64,000 bases of DNA from Micromonospora echinospora (GCF_900091495.1 NZ_LT607413.1:4417001-4481000), one strand, 5' to 3'; counted from the stretch's first letter, positions 45,449 to 55,547 are shown. Notes: generated by a model not told the origin, from the letters alone. Made by a program: numbers and translations.

Positions 45449-48400
45449 TCAGTGGGCGTACACCGCCATCTCCCAGAGCGAGAAGCCGTAGGTGGTGGCC
45501 CGGGTCAGGCCGCGCATCCGCACGTACCGGGCCGTCTCGGTGGGGAAGGTGACCACGTCGGTGCCGCCGTCGGCGGTCGTGGTGGACCAGGCGGTCCGCC
45601 AGGTGCTCCCGTCGGCGGAGACCTCGATCCGGTACGACCGCGCGTACGCCTCCTCCCAGGCCAGCACCACCCGGCCGACGGGTCGGGCCGAGCCCAGGTC
45701 GACGGTGAGCCACTGGTCGTCGGCCCGGGAGCTGGCCCACCGGGTGCCCAGGTCCCCGTCCACCGCCCGCCCGGCGGGGTAGCCGAGTTGGCTGCTCGAC
45801 GCGGTCACCGTCCGCTGCGTGGCCAGGTTGGTCAGGTCGTCCCCACGCTTCGCCGGGAAGGAGACGACCTGCTGGTAGGTGGGCCGGTTCTGCCAGGCGA
45901 TCGGGGCGTGGGTGATCCCGCCCAGCGGTGACTGGACGATCGCGTCGGCGCACCACTGGTCGCCGGCCGCGCAGGTGCTGTCCCCCGGGTAGGTCTGGGT
46001 GGCCGGGGTCGCCGCCGCCGTGCCGAGCGTGTCGAGCAGGATCTGTCGACATCCGGCGAGGCTGCCGTTCCCGCAGTGGGTACGGCCGAGGCCACCGGAG
46101 ACCGGGACGCCGAGCACCGCGCGCAGGTCCTTGTCGACCCAGCCCCACCAGCCGTACTGGAACGCCGAACCCTTGTGCAGCTGGGTCGTGCTCGCCGAGC
46201 CGGGCAGGGTCGACTTGTCGCCGGACTGGTGACCGGAGGGGGACTCGTTGATCGACAGGGTGTTCACCAGCGCCTGGTACAGGTCCGCGCCGAGCGGCTC
46301 GGCGAACATGCCCCGGACCAGCAGCGGCCACCAGGCGTCGAAGGTGCGGATCGCCTCGGCGTGCCGGTAGACCTTCGAGCCCTTCGCGGTCTCCACCCGC
46401 AACGCGCCGTCCTGCCGCCAGGCCTTGAGCCGGCTGATCTCGGCGGCCAGGGTGGCGTCGGTGACCGGCTGGCTCTCCAGCACCCGGATCAGCTCGTCGA
46501 GCACCTCGACGCCGCGCAGGTCGGTCAGGCCGGCGCGTTGCACCAGCGCGGTGAGCGAGGCCCGGTCGAACTTCTGGCCGGCCGCGATGGCCGCCTTGAT
46601 CGGCTTGTCGAGCAGGTCACCCCGGTGCACCGCGCCGAAGCTGAAGTTGCCGTCGGCCGCGCCGAAGTCCTTGGCCTGCTTGTTGTTCCAGCTGATGTAG
46701 TAGTCCTGGTTCTTCGACTGCGGATGGGTGGCCAGCGGGGCGTACCGGGCGGTGTTGGTCGCCGGGTCGTAGCCCTGCCACTCGTACGCCGGTTCGGCCC
46801 GCATCGGCAGGTTCGGGTTGGACCCGGCGGCCCGCAGCGGGTGCAGGCCGGAGGTCAGGTACGCCGACTCGGTGGAGTTGACGTAGAACCAGTTGAACGC
46901 GTACTCGACGTTGTTCGCCGAGGTGACGAAGGCGTCGGCGGAGCCCATCAGGGCCGGGTCGTTGAACATCTGGAAGCCGATCGCCGAGACGGCCTCGTGC
47001 CGGTAGGTGGAGCGCAACTGGGTGAACGCGTGCGGCCGGCCGCCCACCGTGCCGCGCCAGGCCACCAGGCCCAGCTTCGTCCGCCAGGCGACCAGCCGGT
47101 ACGACCCGGCGGGCGTGCCGTCGGCCAGGGTCGGCTTCCACGTGTTGACGTGGGACAGCTTCTCCATCGGCAGGCACTGGCCGCGGAACAGGTAGTGGTC
47201 GCTGGTCGGCGTCGGCGCGCTGCCGTCGGGGGTGCAGAGCGGCACCGCGTACGTGTCGGTGATGTCCTGGTTGGCGGAGGTGGCGCTCCAGGCGTAGTCC
47301 TGACCCCGGCCGAGCAGCACGTAGAGGTTCAGGCCGGCGAACGCGGCGCCCCGGGCGCTGATCCCCGGCCCCTGCAACTCCTGGACCATCAGCAGCTGCG
47401 GCGCGAAGTAGCCGGTCTGCGGGCCGAAGACGGCGATCGGGTGGCCGGTCGCGGAGTGCGCGGCGGAGACCACGGCGGCGTTGGACATGCCCCGGTGGGC
47501 CGGGCTGATGGTCAGTCCGGAGAGCGCGGCGGCCAGGTCCGCGCCCGGGGTGGGGGTGTTGTTGCCGGCGGAGCCGGTGGGGTCGGTGAAGACGGGCTCC
47601 GGACGGGCCGAGCCGGCGTCGGGCAGCGCCACGCTCGCCGCGTTCGGGTCGGCGGCGCCGTACGGGAAGCTCTGCCCGTCGTGCAGGGTCAGGACGGTCT
47701 CCGGGTCGTTCTGCCCCCGGAAGGCGTTCCACACCCGGTCGCCCTCGGTCGGGCCGTACTTGGCCCGGGCGGCGATCCGGACCAGCGCGGACTGCATCTC
47801 GGTGCCGCCCCCGCCGCCGAACAGGCCGCCGACCACCCCGGCGATGGCGATCAGGTCGGTCATGGTGAACGGCTCCGGGCCGCCCTCGTTGGTGATCGCG
47901 TCGAGGTGTCCGGTCAGCACGTACTCACCGGGGCAGTTGCGGTCGTCCATGCAGTCCTGGACGTAGGCGTTGATGCCGGCGATGTACTCCTGCACGTCGG
48001 CGTAGAGCTGCGCGCCGCGCGGGCCCCTGCTGCGCAGCGCGTCGACCTGGGCCTGGAGGTCGGCCTCGGTGTACGGCGAGTTGCGCCAGACGCTCTGCTC
48101 CAGGGCCCGGTTGCCGGGCGCGCCGCCGGCGAATGGGGTGAGGGTGCCCCGCCCGACGTGCCGCAGCAGGTCGATGGTGAAGAGCCGGTCCTCGGCCCCG
48201 GCGTACCCGGCGCCGTACATCGTGCCGCCCCGGGTGGTGCCGGTGATGTGCGGGACGCCGGTGGCCCGGTCCCGCACGATCCGCACGTCGGCGCGCGGCG
48301 AGTAGCTCCGTTCGACCTGGGTGGGCGGCACGCCGAAGGACGCGTCGGTGAAGAACGAGCCGATCTGGTCCGCGCGCAGCCCGGCGTAGCCGTAGACCAG

Positions 48401-48691
48401 GTCGGCGTACCGGCCGAGCTGGTCGCCGGAGTGCCGGGGCATGGTGCCGAGGGTCTGGTGGGCGAGGATCTCGACCAGGGTGGCGTTGCCGTTCTGGCCG
48501 GGCGGCACGATGTCGCCGCACTCGCCCAGGCAGTAGTCGTTGGCGGCGAACGTGGTGGTGCCGGTGGCCTTCCCGGCGACGGCCGGTGCGGCGTCCGCCG
48601 GGGGCGGGGCGGGGGAGACGAGCAGGGCGGCGAGGCCGACGACGGCGGTCGCGCCGGCCAGCAGGCGACGGGTGGTGGCGGGACGGGACAT
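45449..48691 (-). CDS. Secreted penicillin-acylase-family enzyme with C-terminal discoidin domain
   Basis: A 1080-residue secreted N-terminal-nucleophile hydrolase. A signal peptide (TTRRLLAGATAVVGLAALLVS) ends near residue 34. The alpha chain (about 50-390) contains VRIVRDRATGVPHITGTTRG, the usual acylase start, and AGAEDRLFTIDLLRHVGRG. The autoprocessing site is probably before Ser in AHRGMSNAAVVSAA, the SN pair being the catalytic start of the beta chain. The beta chain ends near 930; residues about 945-1080 form an F5/8-type (discoidin) domain (SSQLGYPAGRAVDGDLGTRW, GRVVLAWEEAYARSYRIEVS), which would bind carbohydrate. Relatives hydrolyse penicillins, aculeacin, acyl-homoserine lactones or lipopeptides. 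GGAGG precedes the ATG. Confidence 0.9.
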   Translation of the reverse strand: MSRPATTRRLLAGATAVVGLAALLVSPAPPPADAAPAVAGKATGTTTFAANDYCLGECGDIVPPGQNGNATLVEILAHQTLGTMPRHSGDQLGRYADLVYGYAGLRADQIGSFFTDASFGVPPTQVERSYSPRADVRIVRDRATGVPHITGTTRGGTMYGAGYAGAEDRLFTIDLLRHVGRGTLTPFAGGAPGNRALEQSVWRNSPYTEADLQAQVDALRSRGPRGAQLYADVQEYIAGINAYVQDCMDDRNCPGEYVLTGHLDAITNEGGPEPFTMTDLIAIAGVVGGLFGGGGGTEMQSALVRIAARAKYGPTEGDRVWNAFRGQNDPETVLTLHDGQSFPYGAADPNAASVALPDAGSARPEPVFTDPTGSAGNNTPTPGADLAAALSGLTISPAHRGMSNAAVVSAAHSATGHPIAVFGPQTGYFAPQLLMVQELQGPGISARGAAFAGLNLYVLLGRGQDYAWSATSANQDITDTYAVPLCTPDGSAPTPTSDHYLFRGQCLPMEKLSHVNTWKPTLADGTPAGSYRLVAWRTKLGLVAWRGTVGGRPHAFTQLRSTYRHEAVSAIGFQMFNDPALMGSADAFVTSANNVEYAFNWFYVNSTESAYLTSGLHPLRAAGSNPNLPMRAEPAYEWQGYDPATNTARYAPLATHPQSKNQDYYISWNNKQAKDFGAADGNFSFGAVHRGDLLDKPIKAAIAAGQKFDRASLTALVQRAGLTDLRGVEVLDELIRVLESQPVTDATLAAEISRLKAWRQDGALRVETAKGSKVYRHAEAIRTFDAWWPLLVRGMFAEPLGADLYQALVNTLSINESPSGHQSGDKSTLPGSASTTQLHKGSAFQYGWWGWVDKDLRAVLGVPVSGGLGRTHCGNGSLAGCRQILLDTLGTAAATPATQTYPGDSTCAAGDQWCADAIVQSPLGGITHAPIAWQNRPTYQQVVSFPAKRGDDLTNLATQRTVTASSSQLGYPAGRAVDGDLGTRWASSRADDQWLTVDLGSARPVGRVVLAWEEAYARSYRIEVSADGSTWRTAWSTTTADGGTDVVTFPTETARYVRMRGLTRATTYGFSLWEMAVYAH

Positions 48692-48912
48692 GTGATCCTC
48701 CGGTAGCTGGGGATCATGACGCGGGACGGGAAGTGCCGGGGGTTACGTGAAGAACATTCGGTTACCGGATGGTAGGCCGGACTGGCCGGCATGGGAAGGC
48801 ATCAACCGAGGTCCCTGTCCGAGGTGTTGAGTGTGACGCAGTTGCTCGATAGCCTTCGATCCCTGTGCCGTCGCCGGGTCGGGCGCGGCCCACCGTCGAG
48901 AAGGGACACCGG

Positions 48913-49827
48913 ATGATCGCCGTACGCCTGCTCGCGTCGGGGGCACTGCTCGCCGCCCTGGTCTCCGCGCCGACGTCCGCCGCTGCGGCGCCCGAGCCCG
49001 CCGCCTCGGGCGCCTTCTCGGTGCTCACCTACAACGTCGCCGGCCTGCCCGAACCCCTCTCCGGCAGCAACCCGGACGTCAACACGCGACCGATCGGGGA
49101 ACGGGTCAACGCGTACGACATCGTGCACGTCCAGGAGGACTTCAACTACCACTCCGACCTGTACGACACCGACCGGCATCCGTACCGGACGCGCACCAGC
49201 GGACCGGTGCCGTTCGGCAGCGGCCTGAACACGATGTCGAACCTGCCGTACGCGAACTTCCAGCGGATCACCTGGAACCGGTGCGCCGGCACCGACTGCC
49301 TGACCCCGAAGGGCTTCACCGCCTCCCGGATCCAACTCGCCGAGGGGGCGTACGTCGACTTCTACAACGTGCACGCCAACGCCGGCAGCGACGAGCGGGA
49401 CCTGGCCGCCCGGCGGGACAACCTGGCCCAGCTCTCCGCGTACATCACGGCCAACTCCGCCGGCAACGCGGTGGTGGTGATGGGCGACCTGAACGTCCGC
49501 TACACCCGCACCGGCGACACCATCCGGGAACTGGTCGCCGCCAACGGCCTCACCGACGCGTGGGTGCAGCAGGAACGCGGCGGCGTGCCCCCGGCCCTCG
49601 GCAGCCCGGCGCTGACCTGCGACCCGGCCAACGTCACCAACGCCTGCGAGGTGGTCGACAAGATCCTCTACCGGAGCAACCAGACGGTCCGGCTCCAGCT
49701 GAGCCGCTACCACAACGAGCACCAGCGGTTCCTGGACCCGGCCGGCGACCCGCTCTCCGACCACTACCCGCACGCCGCCTGGTTCACCTGGAGCGTCGAC
49801 GCCGGCCTGCGGGGCAGCGACACCTGA
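48913..49827 (+). CDS. Secreted EEP-family phosphodiesterase (sphingomyelinase C-like)
   Basis: A 304-residue secreted protein of the endonuclease/exonuclease/phosphatase fold. A signal peptide ([20 protein letters not shown], cut after AAAA) starts it. Metal and catalytic residues are visible: [21 protein letters not shown] (Glu), [11 protein letters not shown] (His/Asn), [11 protein letters not shown] (Asp/Asn) and the last [13 protein letters not shown] (Asp-His). The overall order suits neutral sphingomyelinase/phospholipase-C-like members, but DNases share it, so substrate is open. Cys pairs CAGTDC and [10 protein letters not shown] may form disulfides. ATG at 48913 has GAGAAGGGA upstream; an in-frame earlier start would spoil the signal peptide. 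Divergent from the acylase gene. Confidence 0.87.
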   Translation: MIAVRLLASGALLAALVSAPTSAAAAPEPAASGAFSVLTYNVAGLPEPLSGSNPDVNTRPIGERVNAYDIVHVQEDFNYHSDLYDTDRHPYRTRTSGPVPFGSGLNTMSNLPYANFQRITWNRCAGTDCLTPKGFTASRIQLAEGAYVDFYNVHANAGSDERDLAARRDNLAQLSAYITANSAGNAVVVMGDLNVRYTRTGDTIRELVAANGLTDAWVQQERGGVPPALGSPALTCDPANVTNACEVVDKILYRSNQTVRLQLSRYHNEHQRFLDPAGDPLSDHYPHAAWFTWSVDAGLRGSDT

Positions 49828-49866
49828 GGCGACCGGCACGCCACCGGGAGTGTCGGCCCCAACGGC

Positions 49867-49872
49867 TAGGCT
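49867..49872 (+). promoter_or_regulatory. -10 hexamer of uvrC (leaderless)
   Basis: TAGGCT 7 nt before GTG at 49880. No Shine-Dalgarno in between. Confidence 0.6.
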
Positions 49873-49879
49873 CGCAGGC

Positions 49880-51817
49880 GTGGCCGACCCGTCGACGTAC
49901 CGCCCCGCCCCCGGCACCATCCCCGAGTCCCCCGGGGTCTACCGGTTCCGGGACGGCACCGGTCGGGTCATCTACGTCGGCAAGGCCAAGAACCTGCGCA
50001 GCCGCCTCAACTCCTACTTCGCCGACCCGGTCGGGCTGCACCAGCGTACCCGGCAGATGGTCTTCACCGCCGAGTCGGTGGAGTGGACCTCGGTGGCCAC
50101 CGAGGTCGAGGCGCTCCAGCTCGAATTCCTCTACATCAAGCAGTACGACCCGCGCTTCAACGTCCGGTACCGGGACGACAAGTCGTACCCGTACCTCGCC
50201 GTCACCCTCGACGAGGAGTACCCCCGTCTCCAGGTGATGCGCGGCGCGAAGCGCAAAGGCGTGCGCTACTTCGGGCCGTACTCGCACGCCTGGGCGATCC
50301 GCGAGACGCTCGACCTGCTGCTGCGGGTCTTCCCGGCCCGCACCTGCTCGGCCGGGGTGTTCAAGCGGGCCGGGCAGGTCGGCCGGCCCTGCCTGCTCGG
50401 GTACATCGGCAAGTGCTCCGCGCCCTGCGTGGGCAGCGTCACCGCCGAGCAGCACCGGGACATCGTCGACGGCTTCTGCGACTTCATGGCCGGCCGCACG
50501 GACACCATGGTCCGCCGGCTCGAACGCGAGATGACCGAGGCGAGCGAGCAACTGGAGTTCGAGCGGGCTGCCCGGCTGCGCGACGACGTCGCCGCCCTGC
50601 GCCGGGCGATGGAGAAGCAGACCGTCGTGCTCGGCGACGGCACCGACGCCGACGTGGTCGCGTTCGCCGACGACCCCCTGGAGGCCGCCGTCCAGGTGTT
50701 CCACGTCCGCGACGGCCGGGTCCGGGGCCAGCGCGGCTGGGTGGTGGAGAAGACCGAGGAGCTCACCACCGGCGACCTCGTCCACCACTTCTGCACCCAG
50801 GTGTACGGCGGGGAGCAGGGCGAGACCGACGTGCCCCGCGAGCTGCTCGTCCCCGAACTGCCCGGCGACGCCGACGCGCTCGCCGACTGGCTCTCCACCC
50901 GGCGGGGCAGCCGGGTCACGCTGCGGGTGCCGCAGCGCGGCGACAAGCGGGCCCTGCTGGAGACGGTCGGTCGCAACGCCAAGGACGTCCTCGCCCGGCA
51001 CAAGCTGCGCCGCGCCGGTGACCTGACCACCCGCAGCCAGGCTCTCGACGAGATCGCCGAGGCGCTGGGGATGGACACGTCCCCGCTGCGCATCGAGTGT
51101 TACGACGTCTCCCAGATGCAGGGCACCGACGTGGTGGCCAGCATGGTGGTCTTCGAGGACGGCCTGCCACGCAAGAGCGAGTACCGCCGGTTCATCGTGC
51201 GGGGCGCGACCGACGACCTGTCGGCCATGTCCGAGGTGCTGCGCCGCCGGTTCGCCCGGTACCTGGACACGCGTGCCGAGACCGGCGAGATCGGCGACGA
51301 GACGGCCACCGACCCCGACCGTCCGGGGATCGACCCCACCACCGGCCGGCCCCGGAAGTTCGCGTACCCGCCGCAGCTGGTGGTGGTCGACGGTGGCCCG
51401 CCGCAGGTGGCCGCCGCCGCGACGGCCCTGGCCGGCCTCGGCGTCGACGACGTGGCGCTCTGCGGGCTGGCCAAGCGGCTGGAGGAGGTCTGGCTCCCCG
51501 ACGACGAGTTCCCGGTCATCCTGCCGCGCACCTCCGAGGCGCTCTACCTGCTGCAACGGGTTCGCGACGAGGCGCACCGGTTCGCCATCACCTTCCACCG
51601 GCAGCGCCGATCCAAGCGGATGACCGAGTCCGCGCTGGACACCGTGCCCGGTCTCGGTGAGGTCCGCCGCAAGGCGCTGCTGCGGCACTTCGGCTCGCTG
51701 AAGCGGGTCGCGGCGGCCACCGTCGACGAGATCACCGAGGTGCCCGGCATCGGCCCGCGCACCGCCGAGGCGATCCTGGCCGCGCTCGGCGCGGGCGAGC
51801 AAACGGCCCGCTCCTGA
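49880..51817 (+). CDS. uvrC: Excinuclease ABC subunit UvrC
   Basis: A 645-residue dual-incision nuclease. The GIY-YIG domain (about 10-95) reads [25 protein letters not shown]; a Cys-rich patch [23 protein letters not shown] follows; the UVR motif for UvrB contact is at about 205-240 ([28 protein letters not shown]). The RNase H-like second nuclease has [21 protein letters not shown] and VVDGGPPQV with Asp residues, and two helix-hairpin-helix motifs close it ([34 protein letters not shown]). GTG at 49880 is supported by the -10 hexamer 7 nt before it. In most actinobacteria rapZ follows directly; here about 5 kb of other genes intervene. Confidence 0.98.
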   Translation: MADPSTYRPAPGTIPESPGVYRFRDGTGRVIYVGKAKNLRSRLNSYFADPVGLHQRTRQMVFTAESVEWTSVATEVEALQLEFLYIKQYDPRFNVRYRDDKSYPYLAVTLDEEYPRLQVMRGAKRKGVRYFGPYSHAWAIRETLDLLLRVFPARTCSAGVFKRAGQVGRPCLLGYIGKCSAPCVGSVTAEQHRDIVDGFCDFMAGRTDTMVRRLEREMTEASEQLEFERAARLRDDVAALRRAMEKQTVVLGDGTDADVVAFADDPLEAAVQVFHVRDGRVRGQRGWVVEKTEELTTGDLVHHFCTQVYGGEQGETDVPRELLVPELPGDADALADWLSTRRGSRVTLRVPQRGDKRALLETVGRNAKDVLARHKLRRAGDLTTRSQALDEIAEALGMDTSPLRIECYDVSQMQGTDVVASMVVFEDGLPRKSEYRRFIVRGATDDLSAMSEVLRRRFARYLDTRAETGEIGDETATDPDRPGIDPTTGRPRKFAYPPQLVVVDGGPPQVAAAATALAGLGVDDVALCGLAKRLEEVWLPDDEFPVILPRTSEALYLLQRVRDEAHRFAITFHRQRRSKRMTESALDTVPGLGEVRRKALLRHFGSLKRVAAATVDEITEVPGIGPRTAEAILAALGAGEQTARS

Positions 51818-52012
51818 CCCACACATGCGGAGCTGTCCCGGCCGGCGGGCACTACAACTAGGTTGCGGCTATTGGGTCAAGTGAGTAATCACACACTTCG
51901 ATACAAGGGGTCGACCTTTGCTGAGATAACTGAGAGTGTCGGGGAGCTAACTCATGACTACGGGGGCCATGGGTGTAGTGAGGATTCTGCCTGCCCCCGA
52001 ACAGGAGGCGGC
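51818..52012. other. Lower-GC leader region of the small secreted protein gene
   Basis: These 195 bp, especially 51860-51960, are close to half A+T and stand out from the surrounding DNA. No gene with family similarity is seen; an open frame joins it to the downstream gene but the strong ribosome site at 52003 marks the real start. It may hold the promoter and foreign flanking DNA. Confidence 0.5.
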
Positions 52013-52486
52013 ATGAAACGCACCTTCCTCTCGCCCGGCCGAACGCTGATGGCAGCCTTGGCGGCGTTCGCTCTTGTCCTCATGGGCCAGACCCAGGCTC
52101 AGGCTGACACGGGTTCCCGTGACCGGGGCGGGGTCCAGACGCGGGGAGACGTCAGCGTCCTGGGCGCCGATGACCTCTTCCTGGAGTACTACGAAGGAGG
52201 TTGGATCCTCGGAACGGGAGAGTTCAACGCCGATCCGGAAAACGGTGTCCCGGGCGACGCGATCAGGGCCTGCGACACGCACGCCGATGGTGCGGGCATC
52301 GATGTACAGATGGACATCAACCCCGGCAGCATCTGGATCACCGATCGGCTCGCCACGACCCGTGGCCACAACTCCCCGTACTGCAGCCCGTGGATGTCTG
52401 GAGACATCCCGGAAGGAACCGTGGTCGCGGTGAGGATCTGCAAGGCCAGCGTCGCCTGTAACGCTCCGCAGTACAGCTTCGCGTAA
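52013..52486 (+). CDS. Small secreted protein of unknown function
   Basis: Not recognised. A 157-residue protein with a clear signal peptide (MKRTFLSPGRTLMAALAAFA..., cleavage likely after QAQA, residue about 31). The mature part of about 125 residues is acidic, with four Cys (RACDTH, PYCSPW, RICKASVAC) that could form two disulfides, and contains GGWILGTGEFNADPENG and MDINPGSIWITDRLATTRG. The last residues YSFA suggest a compact end. AGGAGG lies 5 nt before ATG, one of the strongest ribosome sites in the window. Base composition is lower in GC than its neighbours, which suggests acquisition. Similar small secreted proteins occur in actinobacteria, often near other exported proteins, without known role. 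Confidence 0.75.
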   Translation: MKRTFLSPGRTLMAALAAFALVLMGQTQAQADTGSRDRGGVQTRGDVSVLGADDLFLEYYEGGWILGTGEFNADPENGVPGDAIRACDTHADGAGIDVQMDINPGSIWITDRLATTRGHNSPYCSPWMSGDIPEGTVVAVRICKASVACNAPQYSFA

Positions 52487-52780
52487 AGACCGCAGCCCAA
52501 CGGGCGATGCGTGGGACGGGCGGTGACGGCTCGGGGGACTGGCTCCCGGGCCGTCATCGTGCCCGGGTCAGCCGGCAGGTTCGTCGTGGTGGAGGGTGGC
52601 CGGCAGTTCGCGGCGCAACTGCTGACGCACGTGCGGCACGCCCGCGACGGCGGCGGCAAAGAGTTCTCCAGCGAGCCGTACGACTTCGACAGCCCGGTGG
52701 CGGTCAGCCGGACAGGATCCGGTGGTGGGGCAGGTTGCCGGCCCGACGAGCTGCGTGTCAACTGATCGGGGTCTGGGCGA
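52487..52780. other. Intergenic region with gene remnant or nothing recognised
   Basis: About 290 bp between the secreted protein gene and recQ. An open frame at 52511-52765 (containing GRFVVVEGGRQFAAQLLTHV) has no clear start signal or family and may be a remnant; I do not call it a gene. Confidence 0.4.
52524..52556 (+). terminator. Terminator hairpin of the small secreted protein gene
   Basis: 12-bp stem (52524-52535 with 52545-52556) with one G-T wobble and a 9-nt loop, 37 nt after the stop. Confidence 0.6.
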
Positions 52781-54625
52781 CTACTCCCTGAGGACGGCGA
52801 GGATCTGCTCGCCGTACTTGGCGAGCTTGTTCTCGCCCACCCCGCTGATCCCGGACAGCTCGGTCAGCGAGGACGGCGAATCGCTGGCGATCTGCCGCAG
52901 CGTGGCGTCGTGGAAGATCACGTACGCGGGCACGCCCTGCTCCTTGGCGGTCGCCCCCCGCCAGGCCCGGAGCCGCTCGAAGACCGGCGCGGCCTCCGGC
53001 GACAGCTCGACCACGGCGGCTGCCCCGCCACGCCCTGCCTTCGCCACCCGTTCGGCCTTCGCCGGCCGTTCCGGCTCGCGGCGCATCATCACCGTGCGCC
53101 GTCGGCCCAGCACCTCGGCGCTCGCCTCGGTCAGCGCGAGGGTGCCGTAGTCGCCCTCCACCGTGAGCAGCCCCTCGGCGAGGAGTTGGCGCACCACGCC
53201 CCGCCACTCGGCCTCCCGCAGGTCGTCGCCGATGCCGAAGGTGCTCAGCGAACTGTGGCCGTACTGGACGATCTTGTCGTTGCTGCGGCCCAGCAGGATG
53301 TCGATGCAGTGCCCCGCGCCGAAGCGCTGGTTGCGCTCCCGGTGCAACCGGTAGACCGTGGAGAGCAGCTTCTGCGCGGCGACCGTGCCGTCCCAGGACT
53401 CCGGCGGGTGCAGGCAGGTGTCGCAGTTGCCACAGGATGCGGTGGCCGGCTGACCGAAGTACTCCAGCAGTTGCCCGCGCCGGCAGCGGACCGTCTCACA
53501 GAGGGCGAGCATCGCGTCCAGGTGGGCGGCGAGGTTACGCCGGTGCGCGACGTCGCCCTCGGACGTGTCGATCATCTTGCGCTGCTGCACCACGTCCTGG
53601 AGTCCGTACGCGAGCCAGGCGGTCGACGGCAGGCCGTCCCGTCCGGCGCGGCCGGTCTCCTGGTAGTAGCCCTCCACCGACTTCGGCAGGTCCAGGTGGG
53701 CGACGAAGCGGACGTCCGGTTTGTCGATGCCCATGCCGAAGGCGATGGTCGCCACCATCACCAGGCCGTCCTCGCGCAGGAAGCGCTGCTGGTTGGCGGC
53801 GCGGGTCGCCGCGTCCAGACCCGCGTGGTACGGCAGCGCGGCGATGCCGTTGGCCACCAGGAACTCGGCGGTCTTGTCGACCGACGCGCGGGAGAGGCAG
53901 TAGACGATGCCGGCGTCGCCGGGGTGCTCGTCGCGGAGCAGAGCGAGCAACTGCTTGCGCGGCTCCCGCTTCGGCACGATCCGGTACTGGATGTTCGGCC
54001 GGTCGAAGCTGGCGACGAAGTGCCGGGCGTCGGTCAGGTCGAGCCGGGTGGCGATCTCCGTCCGGGTCGCGGAGGTCGCGGTGGCGGTCAGCGCGATGCG
54101 CGGCACCCCCGGCCAGCGCTCGTGCAGCATCGACAGGGCGAGGTAGTCGGGGCGGAAGTCGTGACCCCACTGCGCCACGCAGTGCGCCTCGTCGATCGCG
54201 AACAGGGCGATCCGGCCCCGGTCGAGCAGGTTCAGCGTGGCCCGGCTGCCCAGCGCCTCCGGGGCCAGGTAGAGCAGGTCGATCTCGCCGGCCACGAACT
54301 CCGCCTCGACCAGCCGGCGGGTGTCCGGGTCGAGCGTGGAGTTGAGGAAGCCGGCCCGGACCCCGACCGCGCGCAGCGCGTCGACCTGGTCCTGCATCAG
54401 CGCGATCAGCGGGGAGACGACCACCGCCACGCCGTCGCGCAGCAGCGCCGGGATCTGGTAGCAGAGCGACTTGCCGCCACCGGTGGGCATCAGCACCAGG
54501 GCGTCCCCGCCGCCGGTGACGTGCTCGACGACCTCCTGCTGGAAGCCCCGGAACGAGTCGTAGCCGAAGACCCTCCGCAACACGTCCAACGGGGTTTCGG
54601 TACGCAGCGCGGTGGGGGAGTCCAT
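52781..54625 (-). CDS. recQ: ATP-dependent DNA helicase RecQ
   Basis: A 614-residue 3'-5' DNA helicase of the RecQ family. Motif 0/I is FRGFQQEVVEHV and MPTGGGKSLCYQIPALL, motif II IDEAHCVAQWGHDFRPDY, motif III LTATAT, motif V ATIAFGMGIDKPDVR and motif VI QETGRAGRDGLP. The zinc-binding segment has CETVRCRRGQLLEYFG and CGNCDTCLHP. The winged helix follows and a C-terminal HRDC domain (about 535-612: FERLRAWRGATAKEQGVPAYVIFHD). ATG at 54625 has a good promoter directly upstream with only 6 nt between -10 and start. RecQ is not universal in actinobacteria, and here it lies in an insert between uvrC and rapZ. Confidence 0.97.
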   Translation of the reverse strand: MDSPTALRTETPLDVLRRVFGYDSFRGFQQEVVEHVTGGGDALVLMPTGGGKSLCYQIPALLRDGVAVVVSPLIALMQDQVDALRAVGVRAGFLNSTLDPDTRRLVEAEFVAGEIDLLYLAPEALGSRATLNLLDRGRIALFAIDEAHCVAQWGHDFRPDYLALSMLHERWPGVPRIALTATATSATRTEIATRLDLTDARHFVASFDRPNIQYRIVPKREPRKQLLALLRDEHPGDAGIVYCLSRASVDKTAEFLVANGIAALPYHAGLDAATRAANQQRFLREDGLVMVATIAFGMGIDKPDVRFVAHLDLPKSVEGYYQETGRAGRDGLPSTAWLAYGLQDVVQQRKMIDTSEGDVAHRRNLAAHLDAMLALCETVRCRRGQLLEYFGQPATASCGNCDTCLHPPESWDGTVAAQKLLSTVYRLHRERNQRFGAGHCIDILLGRSNDKIVQYGHSSLSTFGIGDDLREAEWRGVVRQLLAEGLLTVEGDYGTLALTEASAEVLGRRRTVMMRREPERPAKAERVAKAGRGGAAAVVELSPEAAPVFERLRAWRGATAKEQGVPAYVIFHDATLRQIASDSPSSLTELSGISGVGENKLAKYGEQILAVLRE

Positions 54626-54631
54626 CGGGGG

Positions 54632-54660
54632 ATTGTACGAGCGCCGGGTGACACGTGAAC
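54632..54660 (-). promoter_or_regulatory. recQ promoter (leaderless)
   Basis: On the minus strand GTTCAC (54660-54655), 17-nt spacer, TACAAT (54637-54632), then 6 nt to ATG at 54625. Both boxes and spacing are good; transcription would start at the start codon. Confidence 0.7.
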
Positions 54661-54769
54661 CGGCACAGGTGGGACAGGTCAGCGTGGTTCCACGCCCCGT
54701 CGTCGCCCCGACCCGCCCCCAGCGTGCGGCCGGCAGGGCGACAGCCGGGGCGCGCTCCCTGCCCCACCT

Positions 54770-54833
54770 CGTCGATCATGGAGTTGTGGCGCCTGACAAG
54801 CGGCTTCTTGGTGCCTGAACTCCATGATCGACG
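54770..54833. repeat. Dispersed palindromic element, family A, copy 2
   Basis: A 64-bp element bounded by CGTCGATCATGGAGTT (54770-54785) and its exact complement (54818-54833). The ends match the element at 7645-7721; the centre differs. It lies between recQ and the lipoprotein gene. Confidence 0.8.
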
Positions 54834-54887
54834 GCGGGTCGTCTCGGCCGAACCCGCGGGGTCGCATGTCGGGGCTGGCCCGGGGGG

Positions 54888-55364
54888 TCAGCGGACGGTG
54901 ATCTCGACGCGGCGCTGCGCGCCGGCGCGTACCTCGACGGCGGGGGCGGCGACCGGGGACGCGCCGTCCGCCGGCACGACGCTGACCTCGTACCGCCCCG
55001 GCGCGAGCTGCCAGCGGAAGTAGCCGTCGTCGTCGGTGGTCACCACCAGTTCCGGCACCGGCACCGGGGGAGTGTCGAGCGAGCGCACCCGGACCGTCGC
55101 GTTGACGACCGGCGCGCCGGTCGGGGTGCGGACGCGTCCGCTGACCACTCCCCGGTTCCCCGGCGGGAGGTCGTCGTCCACGTCGTCGCCCGTGTTGTCG
55201 CCGGTGTCGTCGTCCGGCTCGTCCGGCCGGTCGCTCACCGGGAGGTCCGGGCTGCCGGTGGCCGGTGGCGGGGCGTCCGCGGAGTCGTCCTGCCCCTGGC
55301 AGCCGGTGAGCAGGACGCCGAGAACGGCCACCGACAGGCCGATCATGCCGAGACGTTTTCGCAT
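54888..55364 (-). CDS. Lipoprotein with carboxypeptidase-regulatory-like domain
   Basis: A 158-residue lipoprotein. The signal MRKRLGMIGLSVAVLGVLLTGC ends in a lipobox with the Cys at residue 22. An acidic linker (SDRPDEPDDDTGDNTGDDVDDD) follows, then a carboxypeptidase-regulatory-like beta-sandwich (about 72-158): VVSGRVRTPTGAPVVNATVRV, VTTDDDGYFRWQLAPGRYEVSV. Such domains bind proteins or sugars and have no enzymatic role. Function unknown. Monocistronic on the minus strand, in the accessory insert between uvrC and rapZ. Confidence 0.85.
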   Translation of the reverse strand: MRKRLGMIGLSVAVLGVLLTGCQGQDDSADAPPPATGSPDLPVSDRPDEPDDDTGDNTGDDVDDDLPPGNRGVVSGRVRTPTGAPVVNATVRVRSLDTPPVPVPELVVTTDDDGYFRWQLAPGRYEVSVVPADGASPVAAPAVEVRAGAQRRVEITVR

Positions 55365-55547
55365 GGTGCCGACCGGCCCTTTCCGTGTTGGGTCCGACAG
55401 TCGGGTTTCCGTCCGTCGAATTGTGTCGGAAACCGGAGGCGTTTGTTTACCTAAATGTTGCCGCCCCGTCGGTTACTTCTATCACGGATTCCGGGCGAGG
55501 ACGGTCGGAACGCGGACGGAACGGTTCCGGACACGGCGTACGCCGAG

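Noticed and set aside
45449..49827. Part of an antibiotic biosynthesis gene cluster
   Set aside because: The acylase and phosphodiesterase have no synthase, carrier protein or tailoring genes around them.
52511..52765. Possible small gene or remnant between the secreted protein gene and recQ
   Set aside because: No ribosome site, no recognisable family and a hairpin terminator runs through its start.
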